Shown: positions 49,497 through 60,954 of the stretch, one piece after another
Position numbering within the stretch: position 1 is the first letter of the stretch
Layout: every line of letters starts with the position of its first letter
DNA from: Dolomedes plantarius
Lineage: Eukaryota; Arthropoda; Arachnida; Araneae; Dolomedidae
Reading direction: 5' to 3'
Length of the DNA stretch: 64,000 bases
Assembly (NCBI GenBank): GCA_907164885.2
Contig: OU015490.1
Coordinates: 206,160,981-206,224,980, forward strand
The notes under the pieces: generated by a model
Database searches by the model: none
What the model was told of the DNA's origin: nothing
What the model saw: the letters and a program-made list of their open reading frames with translations, nothing else
Translations under genes and position numbers: made by a program

Positions 49497-51705
49497 CCTA
49501 GCGTCCTTTTAAAAGGACGCTTACATAATAAGCTCTAAATCACTGAATTTTTTTTTCGATCCAAATAGCAGAATATCATGATAAAGTGTTGTATTTGTTA
49601 TTATTCAACAGTTGGCAGCACTACATTAATGTTCTATTTCTGCTTTGAAGGTCTAAAGTCAGAGTTAGTCGTTTTTTAGCTTTTCAAAAGGGCGTCACGC
49701 AAAAAGTAAGTTTATTTTATTGTTTTTCAATGTTACGAAAATATTTTATGCTGTTATCAAAGTCAATACTCTTTTCTTAAATACGTATCTTTCAAAATTG
49801 TTAAAATTATTTTTTAACACTATTATATTTTCTTTTGCGTAGCGTTCTATATATAGGACGCTAGGCACGGATGGGTACATGTTTTTCTGACCTGTTCCGC
49901 TATACGAATGCGTCTTTTTTTCTCAATTTATGATGTTTTATTACCATAGAGAAAAGGAAATGCTATTTATTTTCAGAAAAATGATGTTATAAATTATTTT
50001 TATAAATAAAGATTATTGAGTATTCCTTATTTATAAAAATAATTTAAAAATAAATGTTCTGTTGATTAAGGAATGATTAAAAAAAATTTTTATTTAAGAG
50101 AAATATTAGTCTCTTGATAATGTAATGAACGTATTGACAAATTAGCCTCTTAAATACAAAAATTTTAATCAAAGGATGTGTTCTGCATTTAGTGATTTTA
50201 AAAAATAAAGAAAAATTACGAAGTACATAAGTAATTGTCTGGATTTTTTAAAAATATGTTTTAAATGTCTATAATTTAATAAATTTTAAGAATTTTGTCT
50301 TTTAATCCAAATTATATTTGATCTAAATATACTGAAATGAGCAATCGATAAGTTTTAAATCTCTTATTTATATTTTTGCTTTTATTTTAAGTTTGACTGT
50401 GGAGAGGCATTAGCTTTCATGGCAGAGTTATCTGATAATGATACATTCCATAAAGAGGATATTTATTTGGACCCACCATCTAAAGAAGTTACCGATGACT
50501 GGCACTATACGGGTTAATAGAACTAAAAAATGTACACTTGGAGATGTTAAATCTGTTAAAAAGAAGAGTAGGGGAAGTTTTGATTTTCAGAACAGCAAAT
50601 ATTTTAATATGGTTCGGTGGAATGACAATAGTGTCGTTACTTTGGCGTCTAATCATTATGGTATTGAACCTGTAGCTCAGGCCAAACGATGGTCGAATAT
50701 TGGTAAAAGATTTGTAGAGATTGACCAACCGTATATTGTGTCTCAATATAATAAATTTATGGGAGGCACCGGTCAAATGGATCAAAATCTGGCACAATAC
50801 CGGTGTTCCATACGGTCTAAAAATTGGTGTTGGCCACTGTTTTTGTTTAGCTTAGAAGCATCAATCCAAAATGCGTGGCTACTGTACAGATTATGCCCTT
50901 CTAATGACAGTAACAGAATGGATCTCTTCCACTTTAGAAGAGAAATCTGTCAGACATATTTTTCTAAGTACAGTAAGAGACCAAATAACAGTCTGTCTGC
51001 AGGAAAACAAAAAAAAAACTTTCAAAAAGAGTGTCTGGTGATGTCCGGTATGGCGGAAAAGATCATTTAATCGTTGTGAATCCAAAACAGATAAGATGCG
51101 CCTACTGTGGCAAAAAATCCACAAGAAAATGCAATAAATGTTTAGTTGGATTGCATGATAAATGTTTTGAAACCTTTCGCACAAAATAGCTTGTATATAA
51201 ATTGTGTAAAAAAAAATTACGAATAGATTTTTTCAATATTTTGTGTTTTAATAAGCCCTTTTTATATGTAAATTTAAATATAAAAGTGTGTAAAATTTAT
51301 CATAAGACATAATTTATTAAATTTGTGCCTTTTAAGCTATCATTTTTGACATTTTCAACTTTTTAAATTGTTTTGATTTCTTTTAAATGATTAAAATACA
51401 ATTTAAATTTCTTGTGTTTATTTTATTATGCATTTTTTCGCAGAGTTCCGTTGGTTTCATGCGTTTATTTATCTAAAAACGACATTAAAAGGAATAGTTT
51501 TAGAAAATCTAAGGGTTGAAGTGTTTGTGTAAAACCTGTACCCCCCGTGCCTAGCGTCCTTTTTATAGGGCGGTAACATTATTTTGAATAAAAATTAAAA
51601 TTTTAATGCAGGATTTTTTTTTATTATTTTTTCAGTTCATTTTGCACCTGTACGAACATAATTAGGTAAAGAAAATTAAAGAATTCGATGTTGGGCATTA
51701 ATGGG
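49497..51705 (+). mobile_element. piggyBac element 2, TTAA-flanked, internally deleted
   Basis: The left end CCCATTAGTGCCTAGCG and right end (reverse complement) CCCATTAATGCCCAACA abut TTAA (49493-49496; 51706-51709). Subterminal GTGCCTAGCGTCC motifs occur at about 49504, inverted at about 49855-49868, and at about 51549. The element is 2.2 kb and sits inside a 163-bp tandem repeat unit. Confidence 0.93.
50419..51189 (+). pseudogene. piggyBac transposase, deleted, catalytic Asp changed
   Basis: The ATG at 50419 begins an acidic head (MAELSDNDTFHKEDIYLDPP). After KEV it is fused, out of frame, to the second half of the transposase (TGTIRVNRTKKC), so the first two catalytic Asp regions are deleted. 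The rest is well kept: NMVRWNDNSVVTLASNHYGI, VEIDQPYIVSQYNKFMGGTG, QMDQNLAQYRCSIRSKNWCW and FSLEASIQNAWLLYRLCP. The usual GG-x-D-x2-D signature reads GGTGQMD, with Gly in place of the first Asp. A frame shift near 51050 precedes the Cys-rich zinc domain (IRCAYCGKKSTRKCNKCLVG, LHDKCFETF), stop at 51187. Confidence 0.92.
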
Positions 51706-51706
51706 T

Positions 51707-52135
51707 TAAAGATAATGATTTTGATTCCCTTTAAAACACCACGCAACTTCATCGTATGCAAAGCCTGCGATAAGAAATACCCGATCACATACTATATTTC
51801 ACTTCAAGTCTTCAATAATTTGATGAAGAATTGGCGGAATTCTTTAGCGCTTTTGTCAAATACTCATTTTAAAGATAATGCTTTTAATTCCCTTTAAAAG
51901 ACCACACAGCTGTTTCGTATTCAAAGCCTTTTATAAGAAATACCCAACAAATACTATATTTCACTTCAAGTCTTCATTATTTTAATGAAGAATTGGCGGA
52001 ATTCTTTAGTGATTTTGTCAAATACTCCATTTAAAGATAACTATTTCAATTCTCTCTAAAAGACCACATAGCTTCATCGTATTCAAAGCCTTTTATAAAA
52101 AATACTCACTCACATACGACTCTACAACTCTGATT
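51707..52135 (+). repeat. 162-163-bp tandem repeat, about 2.6 copies right of piggyBac
   Basis: TTAAAGATAATGATTTTGAT (51706), TTAAAGATAATGCTTTTAAT (51869) and TTAAAGATAACTATTTCAAT (52031) mark the units. Shared internal motifs are CTTCATCGTAT, AAAGCCTTTTATAAGAAATA, TTTCACTTCAAGTCTTCA and GAAGAATTGGCGGAATTCTT. Confidence 0.92.
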
Positions 52136-52980
52136 CAGTCACCTGACCCTAATGGTTAACTTTTAAAAATAGATATCCTTGGATTAGTTTAAATAACCAC
52201 CAGACCTATTTCTAGGTAGTTACAATGGTAACTGTTAAAGTAAATATTCAAAATGTGAGAATTGCTATATGTGATACTTATACATCTTATGAAACGCAGT
52301 TAAAAAATTGTTTGAAAAATTGTTCAAAAAAGTTTGAAAATGAAACCAAAAAATATATTAAATGCTATTAAAGTAAAAGGAAACTAAGCTTTAAGTGTCC
52401 GCTTTCATAATTTTAGCCAAAAACGGACTGTAAAATATAGAGTTTCTATGGATTGTCACCTGTAAAGTAGCTTATTACTAAAAAAAAAATTGCACCATTC
52501 GCAAAATTTTTGTCAAATGCGAGTTTTTAAATTATAATTAATCATTTTTTGGATTTATGTAGACTTGATGAAATATTATTTAGAATGTCATAGACTCCTT
52601 CTGTAAGGATTTCGCTCTACGTATCTCTCCATTCAAAGAGAGATAGAGTAGGGATTTTTCTAACGATAGTCGGAAGATGTTTTGTCGGTAACACCCGGTT
52701 TCAACTCTCAAAAAGAGTCAATCTTATATGCCGAGTCTGCTAAACGTACAGGTACTGAAATTCTCTCTTAGAAGGGGGAATAATCTGCTTTTCCTTCAGA
52801 AAAAGGAAGGAAAAATATTTGATTTCATAAGTGTAGCCTATATTTTCCATTTTTGAAGTTGGGTAAATATAAAATAGTCTGTTAAATCATTATGATTTTT
52901 TTTTATTTTGAAGTAGAAAGGTGGATAATCATTTCAGTCGCAAGGAATATTTCATTTAGCAATGAACGCTTGATGAATAG
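52136..52980. other. No gene recognised
   Basis: Mixed AT-rich sequence. Around 52620-52650 there is a short AGAGA-rich inverted repeat. Nothing else assigned. Confidence 0.4.
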
Positions 52981-52984
52981 TTGA

Positions 52985-53190
52985 TTAATGGTAGGATACA
53001 TTATGCATCGCATCAATGACAGCGAAAAAGGAATCGCTGAAATAAAATATTTCCTAAAGACTCTTGAAGGATACATACCATCCTGAGCAATCATCACTCT
53101 TGTAACAAATCAATTTATTAAAACAGGAGTTGCAAACCATTTTATGTTTCCTGCACTCTTGAGAATCAGATTAGAAATTTGTTATTGAAA
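52985..53190 (+). repeat. Direct repeat, copy 1
   Basis: GGTAGGATACATTATGCATC, CATCAATGACAGCGAAAAAG, TATTTCCTAAAGACTCTTGA and CATACCATCCTGAGCAATCA recur from about 53278. Confidence 0.88.
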
Positions 53191-53277
53191 TTTGTTAATG
53201 TTATTAGATTAGAAAATGAGATTAGTATTTGTTATTGAAATTTGTTATTGTTATGAGATTAGAAAATTGAGATTAGT

Positions 53278-53615
53278 AATAGGATACTTTATTCATTGCA
53301 TCAATGACAGGGAAAAAGGGATCGCTGAAAAAAAAAATATTTCCTAAAGACTCTTGAAGGATACATACCATCCTGGGCAATCTTCACTCTTGTTTTTGTT
53401 TTTTTTACTAATGCCAGATTGTCTAGCAAGGCTAGACAATCTCCATAAAACCAAAAATTTCCAAAAAGTCTAAAATCAGTAGAGGGTCCAGAAGGACCTC
53501 GTCCTTAGTAAAACCCAAACAATCACTCTTGTAATAAATCAATATATTAACACAAGGGTTGCCAGCACTTTTATGTTTGCTGCAATCTTGGGAATGAGAT
53601 TAGAAATTTGTAGCT
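53278..53615 (+). repeat. Direct repeat, copy 2, split by a ~125-bp insert
   Basis: Copy 2 runs to CACTCTTGT at 53395 and resumes with CAATCACTCTTGTAATAAAT at about 53519. The insert between carries GATTGTCTAGC-AAG-GCTAGACAATC, a perfect 11-bp hairpin, and GGACCTCGTCCTTAGT. The repeated CACTCTTGT on both sides acts like a target-site duplication, so the insert is probably a small retroposon or MITE. Confidence 0.75.
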
Positions 53616-53619
53616 TCCC

Positions 53620-54476
53620 AGATAGAATTTTAGTTTTTTTTCAATTAAAAAAAATATTAAATTAAACTGGATTATTTCAGGAACATGTAATATTAAAGTT
53701 CAAACAAATGCTTACTCTATTGCTGATTTTATTCATTATGAAAATAATATAATAAAAAAATAGGGGAAGTGGATTTATTAATACTATTTCAAAAATAGCC
53801 ATACGATTTAGAACTGTAATACACTAGTGAACTACTATTGAAATCGCTAAAAATAGATTGGTTTTGTTGATTTCAACCTAGATAAGGAAAATTGTGATTA
53901 ATTAACTAAAGACAATCCGAGGATTAATAATATACTTTTAAATTAAGGTATAATTTTTAAAATAAAAAAAAAGTTTTAGAATTAAAACATCTATCAAATA
54001 AATATTGTTTATAAATAAATGTTTCTCTATCCAACATCAAACTCTAACATTAAGTTTGAAAAAAGCGTGCAGGTTGGAATTAACCTAAATTTCCACATTC
54101 ACGCATTTTAGAATAAAACAATGAACTATTTGTAGAACCAAAATGTCATGCTTTTTGAGATTATACAATTGTATTATTGTCTCTTTGTTGAAATTATTTT
54201 CATTGTTACTGCGGATGAGATAATAGAATCTTTCGGCTAGTTAGAACAATTATATCCAACTATCTTTGTTTGCTAGAACAATGGCATCCCTTTCTCTGAA
54301 GCACTACTTTCTACGTTTTATTCTAAAACGCATTTAACGTTTCTCTGCCGGGTTTAATAATGCATTTAAAAGTTTAGAAAATGTGAAAGATTTAGTTAAC
54401 ATAATATAAGTATTTTGATATAATTTTGAAAGCTTCCGAAATTTTATTAGTTACAAAAGATCCACTGGCCCCCATT

Positions 54477-54480
<4 letters not shown>
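53620..54480. other. No gene recognised
   Basis: AT-rich DNA before a TA tract. Nothing assigned. Confidence 0.5.

Positions 54481-54484
<4 letters not shown>

Positions 54485-54553
<69 letters not shown>
54485..54553. repeat. (TA)n microsatellite
   Basis: About 34 TA units directly before the left end of the Tigger-type element. Confidence 0.95.
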
Positions 54554-54556
<3 letters not shown>

Positions 54557-54821
54557 AAAACTGTTTATAAGAGCACCGGTTATAAAAACATATCGCTTAA
54601 AAGAACGGAATTGTTAGTTCCCGGCCAATTCTCATGTGTAATGGTGGATATAAAATCCGGTTATAATAACATCGTTAATAAGAACATATCGCCTTTAGTG
54701 ACTTAAAATTAATTTGTTTCTGGAAAAATAAATCGCTTATAAGAACATGTTAATTGGGAAGTAGCAGCACGTTGTTCTTCAACCATTTTATCCATTTTTT
54801 ATCTAAAAAAAACAGACTAAA

Positions 54822-55619
54822 ATTAAGAAACTTCGAAAAAGTCCACATGCTGACATAGAAGAAGCCCTTTTGCATTAGTTTAAGATTCAAAGGAGTGCCA
54901 ACATTTCCCTAATCGGACTGATTTTGCAAGCGAAAGCAAATGAATTTGCGAAGCTCTTTAAAAACATTATTTCGTTTGTTCAACTTTGCGGACCCAGAGA
55001 TTTCGAGAGAGGCATTTCATTGTGTTCGGGAGAATCAGTGAAGAATCCAAGGCCGTGCTACCAGGTTTCGTTTGGAGCGCTACGGTCAACTTTTTGCTAC
55101 ACGAGGGCTAATTAGACTGAGACCTACAGTTTAAAGCCGATTTCGAACGGCTACAAACAGCCATGCCAACAGTAGGACTCGAACCCACAGGATCTGAACC
55201 GAATGTCAACGTCATAGCCATTCGGCCATCTTGGCCGCCGTGCCGAAAGGAGTTTCTGATACCTAGCTTAAAAATCGTTTGGACTACGTTAAGAGAAGGT
55301 TATGAAGACCATGAAATCTTCAATGAAAAAAAATATCGAATGGTTTCCTGCCTGCTGGTTTTCTTAGGGTTCAAAATCCCCCCACTTCTTAAACTCAAGA
55401 CGCTAGAGATGAAACGCTTCAAGACTGGGTTCGAGATTTGCCAATGGAACAAGATTCACTTCAGGAATATGAAGACATAGATTTGCTCTTGCAACACATG
55501 GGAATGTAACGGATGAAGATATGGTTGCAGGCGTAAATGCAGAGATTTCTGTCAGAGATGATGATATTGACGACAGTGCCAGTTCAGAAGATCTTTTGAA
55601 CTGTTGTGATGATAATTAA
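54822..55619 (+). pseudogene. Tigger (TIGD-like) transposase remnant
   Basis: The N-terminal part reads KKLRKSPHADIEEALLH, a stop where Trp is expected, then FKIQRSAN and LILQAKANEFAKLFKN, then FRERHFIVFGRISEESKA in another frame: the CENP-B-type DNA-binding region. The central DDE catalytic domain is deleted, and a SINE sits at the junction. The C-terminus has RDETLQDWVRDLPMEQDSLQ, EYEDIDLLLQHMGM, and an acidic tail (DDDIDDSASSEDLLNCCDDN) ending at 55619. Confidence 0.8.
55085..55250 (-). mobile_element. tRNA-derived SINE inserted in the Tigger relic (minus)
   Basis: Minus strand: head GGCCAAGATGGCCGAATGGC (A box), GGGTTCGAGTCCTAC (B box, about 55170-55184), then TGTAGCCGTTCGAAATCGGC, TTTAAACTGTAGGTCTCAGT and CTAATTAGCCCTCGTGTAG. 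Same family as 27837 and 37508, with the best-preserved promoter boxes of the three. Confidence 0.85.
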
Positions 55620-55624
55620 TAGTT

Positions 55625-57496
55625 TTGGAAGTGATTAAAGTTAATATTAATATCGGGTATTCAGATAAATAAATTAGTAAAGTAAGTAAATTTTAGTAAC
55701 GATTGTGCTTTGTTTTAATCAATTTATTAAGCCTCTGCTAAATATATGTAAGGGTTATACTTGTGGTGATCAGATATTAATTGATTTGATTAATGTCATC
55801 GCATTTGGAGAAGGTGCGCAAGTTTCTCTAAATGTTTTGACATTGAGAAGAATTAAGTTTGAAATAGATCATCACAGGTTATACCTTATTGTTAATATTG
55901 ATAAATTAATAAGCCTTATTTTGAAATAATTGTGAGGTGGCTGGTACGCTGGTGAGTTTTTGGGTTATTTTATTTAACGAATGAATGCAAAATTATAGTG
56001 TGTCCTTTTTTTTAAAGTTAAATCCTTCCTTTTGAGAACCCCTTTTTGTCAGTTGATCGTAAACTGAGACATCCGATTGCGACTGGTCACGGACACCCTC
56101 CCCTTCGGGACGTTTGGAATGTTGATGAGCCAAGCAGATACGAATGCGCTCCCTACGCGGTTGAATACAGTGGCTTGTAGATGGCGGCGTTTTCAAGGAG
56201 GAAATATGTAACCAAAAAATTATTATGTGAAATAAGAAAATGAAAAAATCAACGATGAGTCGGAGAGGAGATTCCTTCGGCTAATTCCGAATTTCAGCGT
56301 TTTCTTCGTCCGTTATTGACGGAGCAGACTGGACCTTCTTACTTTCTGCGGAATACAAAGTGAAAAAAGGAGCGTCAACTCGGGGGCGGAGGGTGCAAGT
56401 GGACACAGAGGGGGAGAGGCGAGCGAAGAGGCTGGGAGCTGACCCCAGTGCCTTGATAAAAAGATGATGGCTGTACAGAAAAGTCCGACGACGTTCATGT
56501 CTTGGCGTCATGCACGCTTTAGAAAATGGCGTTAAGGCTCCCCTCATGACTTCTTTAAATAATAGTGTTTTTTTTTGTGCTGCAGCATTTTAATTGGGTA
56601 ATATGATTTTAATTTCCTTTTTTTTGTTTACTGAATTTTTCTATAGTTTTTCTTTTGTTTTTCCCATCACTTTTTCATTTAGAAGGTTTTTTTTTCTCAC
56701 CAGCCACTATGATAATAACTGTTAAACGAATAATAAATTGTACTGTAAGCAAGCAAGATTTTTGTGATATTTATAAGTTTATCGGGAGGAGATATGGAAT
56801 CCTCAAGTGTTATAACATTTTTTTGTTAAGGTATTTGGGTAATATTGTGAATGAAATCGGAAGGAATAAATTTGTTATGTTAGTTTGTAAAGTGGTGTCA
56901 TGTCGGTCCTTGCCTTTTTAGAAAATTTTCTGATTTTCAGCTTTAGGTTTTATTTTTATTTCAGCAGATATGAAGCTTTTTCTTTTAGGTGAGATAATTT
57001 TATTTCTAGGTGTTCTCCAAGGTTAAGTAAATTTATTAGATTTAATTTCAATTTTCTTTTGGCTCATTAATCACCACAGTGATGCAGACAGTAATGAACC
57101 TAGGGTAAATTTTAATTATATATGTTTATGGGTTATTGCTACACACAACGCAACTTTACCATCTATCTTAAAATGTACTAACCACTAATGGCCAAATGGC
57201 AAATATTGTTGTATTTAAATTTAACTGAGGCCCACCTTAATTAGTAAGATTCATTCCAACCCTTCATTAATTAATTTAATAACTAGCAATAATATATTTT
57301 TTTGTTTAAAATAAAACCCCACACCTTCTACGTTGCCACAGAACGAGTTTCCTTGTCCGAGTTTTAAATAAATGTTTTCAGCAATCAATACTTTAAAAAA
57401 ATTTAGCTTGCAATGACGATTTTGTGAAGGATGCGATAAAAAAAAAGCTGTCAAAGAACTTGTCGCGATAACCGAATATTATTTTTATTTACAAAA

Positions 57497-57531
<35 letters not shown>

Positions 57532-57900
57532 ATAAACAAATATTACTGACAATTTTTCAGAAAATGAATAAACATGCAAAATCAAAATATTGCATTATGT
57601 ATGTACATTCATAATAGCTACATAATTTTATTCACTTTTCTTTTTGACGTTTTTAGAACTATGTATATGAAAATGGTCAAAAATACATTCTTATATGAAA
57701 ATGAGCAGTGTGTTTTTCTTTGATTGAACTTCAACCATTTAACCATTTTTTGAACGTCATGTTTCAGGTGTAAATAGAAATTATGTGACAATGAATATGG
57801 TATATTTAGCAGTTTTAAGCTATCTATCGGATATAAAAACTATCGATTAAACTATCGAGAACCAGTTTTTAAAGTCCCCTGGATGTTCTTATAAACGATT
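55625..57900. other. Unassigned DNA within the Tigger bounds, with GC-rich block and A-run
   Basis: A relatively GC-rich block (about 56050-56540) has moderately complex frames on the minus strand that I cannot assign. A pure A-run of about 28 lies near 57490-57520, a possible retroposon tail. The composition change suggests a further insertion inside the Tigger element. Confidence 0.4.
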
Positions 57901-57909
57901 TGTACTGTA

Positions 57910-58484
57910 TATAACAATTCCGTAACTGACTGACTGACTGATTGATTGACTGACATAGAACGAACGGACGATACTGCTGGACCATAAGGGCTGGAATTTT
58001 TTAAAGATTTTTGAAAAATTCCGCTTTGATTTTTTTAAAATTAAATTTTTAATCAGTTTTAGTAACTTCTTTAAAGTTTGCATATAAAATAATAATTTGA
58101 GGGTTATAAAATTTATATCACGAGAAAGATCATAAAACTTCCTTTAAAATGAAATATTTTTCTAATCTTTACTTCCATTTTCTGATTTTTGGTGAATGTT
58201 TAAGATTAATTTTTAGAATTTAATTTATTAAATGTCGATAACGTGATTTCTTTTTCTTGTACTTTAAATAAATTTATCGTCACGTGTATATTATTTAAAA
58301 AAAATTTAAAATGCAGTAAAAGATATGTTCCTCAAATTGTACTATATTCTTTAGTATGTTCTATTAGATTTAATTTGAATATTTTCTTCTACATTATTTT
58401 GTCTATAAAAATATCCCTTACGATTCTTTTATACATATTTTCTTTCATCAATTGTATACATTGATCGTCGTATTTACTATAAAT

Positions 58485-58485
<1 letters not shown>
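57910..58485 (-). repeat. Dispersed repeat, inverted copy
   Basis: The reverse complement runs from AAATACGACGATCAATGTAT (58465-58485 side) to TCAGTCAGTCAGTTACGGAA (about 57920-57940), collinear with 43481-44065. It abuts the right end of the Tigger element and, on the other side, the CA/TA microsatellite next to Tc1 copy B. Confidence 0.82.

Positions 58486-58488
<3 letters not shown>

Positions 58489-58541
<53 letters not shown>
58489..58541. repeat. (CA)n-(TA)n microsatellite
   Basis: CA units then TA units, ending in the TA that flanks Tc1 copy B. Confidence 0.95.
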
Positions 58542-58544
<3 letters not shown>

Positions 58545-59764
58545 TGAAGTGCCACTGAATTAGGGATAGCAAAGCCTATGCAAATTGTGTAGCGCTGCGC
58601 ATTATGTATGCGCAAGTGAGGGTGCTGTGGTAACTGCATATATAGCACGTACTGTGGTTGTTCTGAATTTGTTGTTGGAATTACCAGTATGGGTAAACTG
58701 CCTGATTTAGACGCCTTCGATTGCGGACAAATCGTAGGTGCGCGACGCATGGGCCATTCAATTTCCGAAATCGTCAGACAGCTAGGATTTTCAAGGTCGA
58801 CAGTGTCAAGAGTATACCAAGAATACATGGATGGTGGAAAAAAACTGGCGATCGGGCAAACTGCAAAGGACAATTAGCCTTGACAGTGCGTGGTGAGAGA
58901 CGGCTCAGGCGTATTGTACGTAGCCAGCGAAACCAAACATTAGCTCAAATTACCACCCAGTTTAATGACGGTGCCAGTCGTACAGTCAGTAAACGGACTG
59001 TGCAACGCTCGCTTCACCGTATGGGTTTCGGGAGCTGTCGACCTACGAGAGTACCCTTGCTCTATACTCGCCATCGGGCTGCACGTCTTGCCTGGGCAAG
59101 AGAGCACAGAGGCTGGAAGACTGTGTAGAGGACTGGAAACGAGTAGCATGGTGTGATGAGTCTCGATTCCGACTAATTAACGCCGACGGGAGGCTGAGAA
59201 TATGGCATCAGGCTCATGAAGCCATGGATCCTTCATGCCTGGCTGGAACTGTACAAGGGCATGGTGGCTTAATCATGGTCTGGGGTGTTTTTTCGTGGCA
59301 CAGTTTGGGATCTTTGGTGGGTATACCAACCTCCCTCAATGCAATTCGGTATGTAGAGTTGCTGGGTGATCACCTCCATCCGTTTATGCTATTCTGTTAT
59401 CCGCACGGTAATGGAGTTTTCCAGCAAGACAACGGTAGCTTTCACAAGTCCCGGTTGGCTACTGGCTGGTTGGATGAGCATTCCTCTGACTTCTCTGTCA
59501 TCTCATGCCACCTAGAAGCCCAGACTTAAATCCTATTGCGCATCTTTGGGATGTTTTGGAACAAGGCGTGAAAGGCCATCACACAGCACCAAAGAACCTT
59601 ACTGAATTATGGACAGCTTTAGCCAATATTTGGCAAGCCATTCCCGTGGAACGTTTCCAGAAACTTGTTGAATCTATGCCTCGTCGTGTGGTAGGCGTTA
59701 TCAAGGCCAGAGAAGGCCCAACTCGTTACTAGGTAGGTATCCCTAATTCAGTGGCACTTCAATG
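58542..59764 (+). mobile_element. Tc1-like element, copy B
   Basis: Left end CACTGAAGTGCCACTGAATT; right end (reverse complement) CATTGAAGTGCCACTGAATT. The left TA is present; the expected right TA reads TC, so the flank is altered. 1223 bp, collinear with copy A at 32168-33387. Confidence 0.94.
58689..59732 (+). pseudogene. Tc1 transposase, copy B, frameshifts and Glu-to-Ala change
   Basis: The head MGKLPDLDAFDCGQIVGARR matches copy A. Breaks: a run of seven A's near 58838 (copy A has nine; the open frame needs eight), an extra five bases near 59118-59123, and a one-base loss near 59504 (ISCHLEAQ instead of NWPPRSP). The catalytic blocks CDESRFRLINADGRLRIW and GVFQQDNGSFHKSR keep both Asp residues. 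The final block reads PRSPDLNPIAHLWDVLEQG, with GCG (Ala) where copy A has GAG (Glu), removing the third catalytic residue. The tail ends at 59732. Confidence 0.93.
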
Positions 59765-59765
59765 T

Positions 59766-59838
<73 letters not shown>
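59766..59838. repeat. (CA)n-(TA)n microsatellite
   Basis: CA then TA units between Tc1 copy B and the foldback-family arm. Confidence 0.95.
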
Positions 59839-59841
<3 letters not shown>

Positions 59842-59843
59842 TA

Positions 59844-60200
59844 CAGGGTCCCCATCTATATCCCGTTACACCTCTTTAACTTCTAAACGGTGACAGCTTA
59901 GGCCATAAAGTTGGTGTCGAGGTATAGTAATATGGCTATGCGCTACTCGATGAGACAACTTACAGCACTATCTATTGCCAACTTTTGGATTTAGCGTTTT
60001 TATCTCAAAAAAAAGTACGACATACCGGAAAAAAGTCAGTTACCAAACTGTACAACATCATCGATTTAGTGAGAAAAGTCACCTTGCGCACCTTAATACT
60101 GAAAAGAGAATGTAAAAAATGAACTTTTGTTTGGTCGTGATTTTCAACACTAAGGCGTCGTGAAAACGCTCGAAAAGATCCCCTCACAGACTAAATTCCA
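59844..60200. mobile_element. Single-arm relative of the foldback MITE
   Basis: It begins CAGGGTCCCCATCTATATCC after TA. It then has TTCTAAACGGTGACAGCTTA, CATAAAGTTGGTGTC, TAGCGTTTTTATCTCAAAAA, CATCATCGATTTAGTGAGAA and GAGAATGTAAAAAATGAA, collinear with either arm of 46190-46903. The opposite arm is absent. Confidence 0.82.
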
Positions 60201-60569
60201 GCATGTGTTGTGGCTCACGGGAAACATAAGTAATTCGCATTCATATGGACCATTTTTCTGTCTCCACCAGTAGCGAGTTTTACTGAATGTCTGTACAAAG
60301 TATGAAAACTTTCTGAACTATGAAATCTTTAAACAACCATGTATGGTATAAAAATGACACTGATTTCATGTATTATGGAAATGAAGATGGAATGCCATAC
60401 CTGTACACCAGAGACTAGTGTAGTATGAAAAGTGTGTTTTTGCTGGGTTGTACATTAAAGCTCAGGGTTATGGTAAAATTTGGCATTACGGGTATTGTCA
60501 AATGTTGTTAATTGGAGTATTGCAATTTATTAGAGTATTAATAAGAGTATTGCGAGATGTTGTTAATTT

Positions 60570-60622
60570 ATGGTGAATGTGGGCGTGAGGCAAAATCAGC
60601 TGCAAGGATGTATCGTGAACGT
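60570..60622 (+). pseudogene. Short HTH-like scrap (mariner/DUF4817 style)
   Basis: The frame reads [18 protein letters not shown], resembling the Y-EC--N---A---Y-ERFP helix of DUF4817-type HTH modules. Only 18 residues match, so this is weak. Confidence 0.3.
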
Positions 60623-60809
60623 TCGATCGATCTCGATTGAATCTCGATCTATAGTTTTTCAAGTGACCGACGGAACTGAAAGATAAATGCGGGAAAACTA
60701 TAGATGCGGGAACAGAACAGAGCAATACGATAGTCAGGAGTGGGAGAAATAAATTACACATACGGGAAAACGATGATTCTCTGAACGATCGATCGAGATT
60801 CCACTGTAT

Positions 60810-60953
<144 letters not shown>

Positions 60954-60954
60954 C

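Larger units (their letters stand above)
54552..57907 (+). mobile_element. Tigger/pogo-type element with nested inserts
   Basis: The left end TAGTAAAAACTGTTTATAAG and right end (reverse complement) CAGTACAAATCGTTTATAAG both continue into AA/AG-C-C-GG-like sequence and are next to TA. Inside are a broken Tigger-like transposase (54822-55619), an inserted SINE (55085-55250) and about 2.2 kb of unassigned sequence. That the two ends belong to the same element is likely but unproven. Confidence 0.65.

Noticed and set aside
53415..53440. Hairpin considered as an intrinsic terminator or CRISPR-like repeat
   Set aside because: Single occurrence inside a eukaryotic-type insertion; no array or spacers anywhere in the window.
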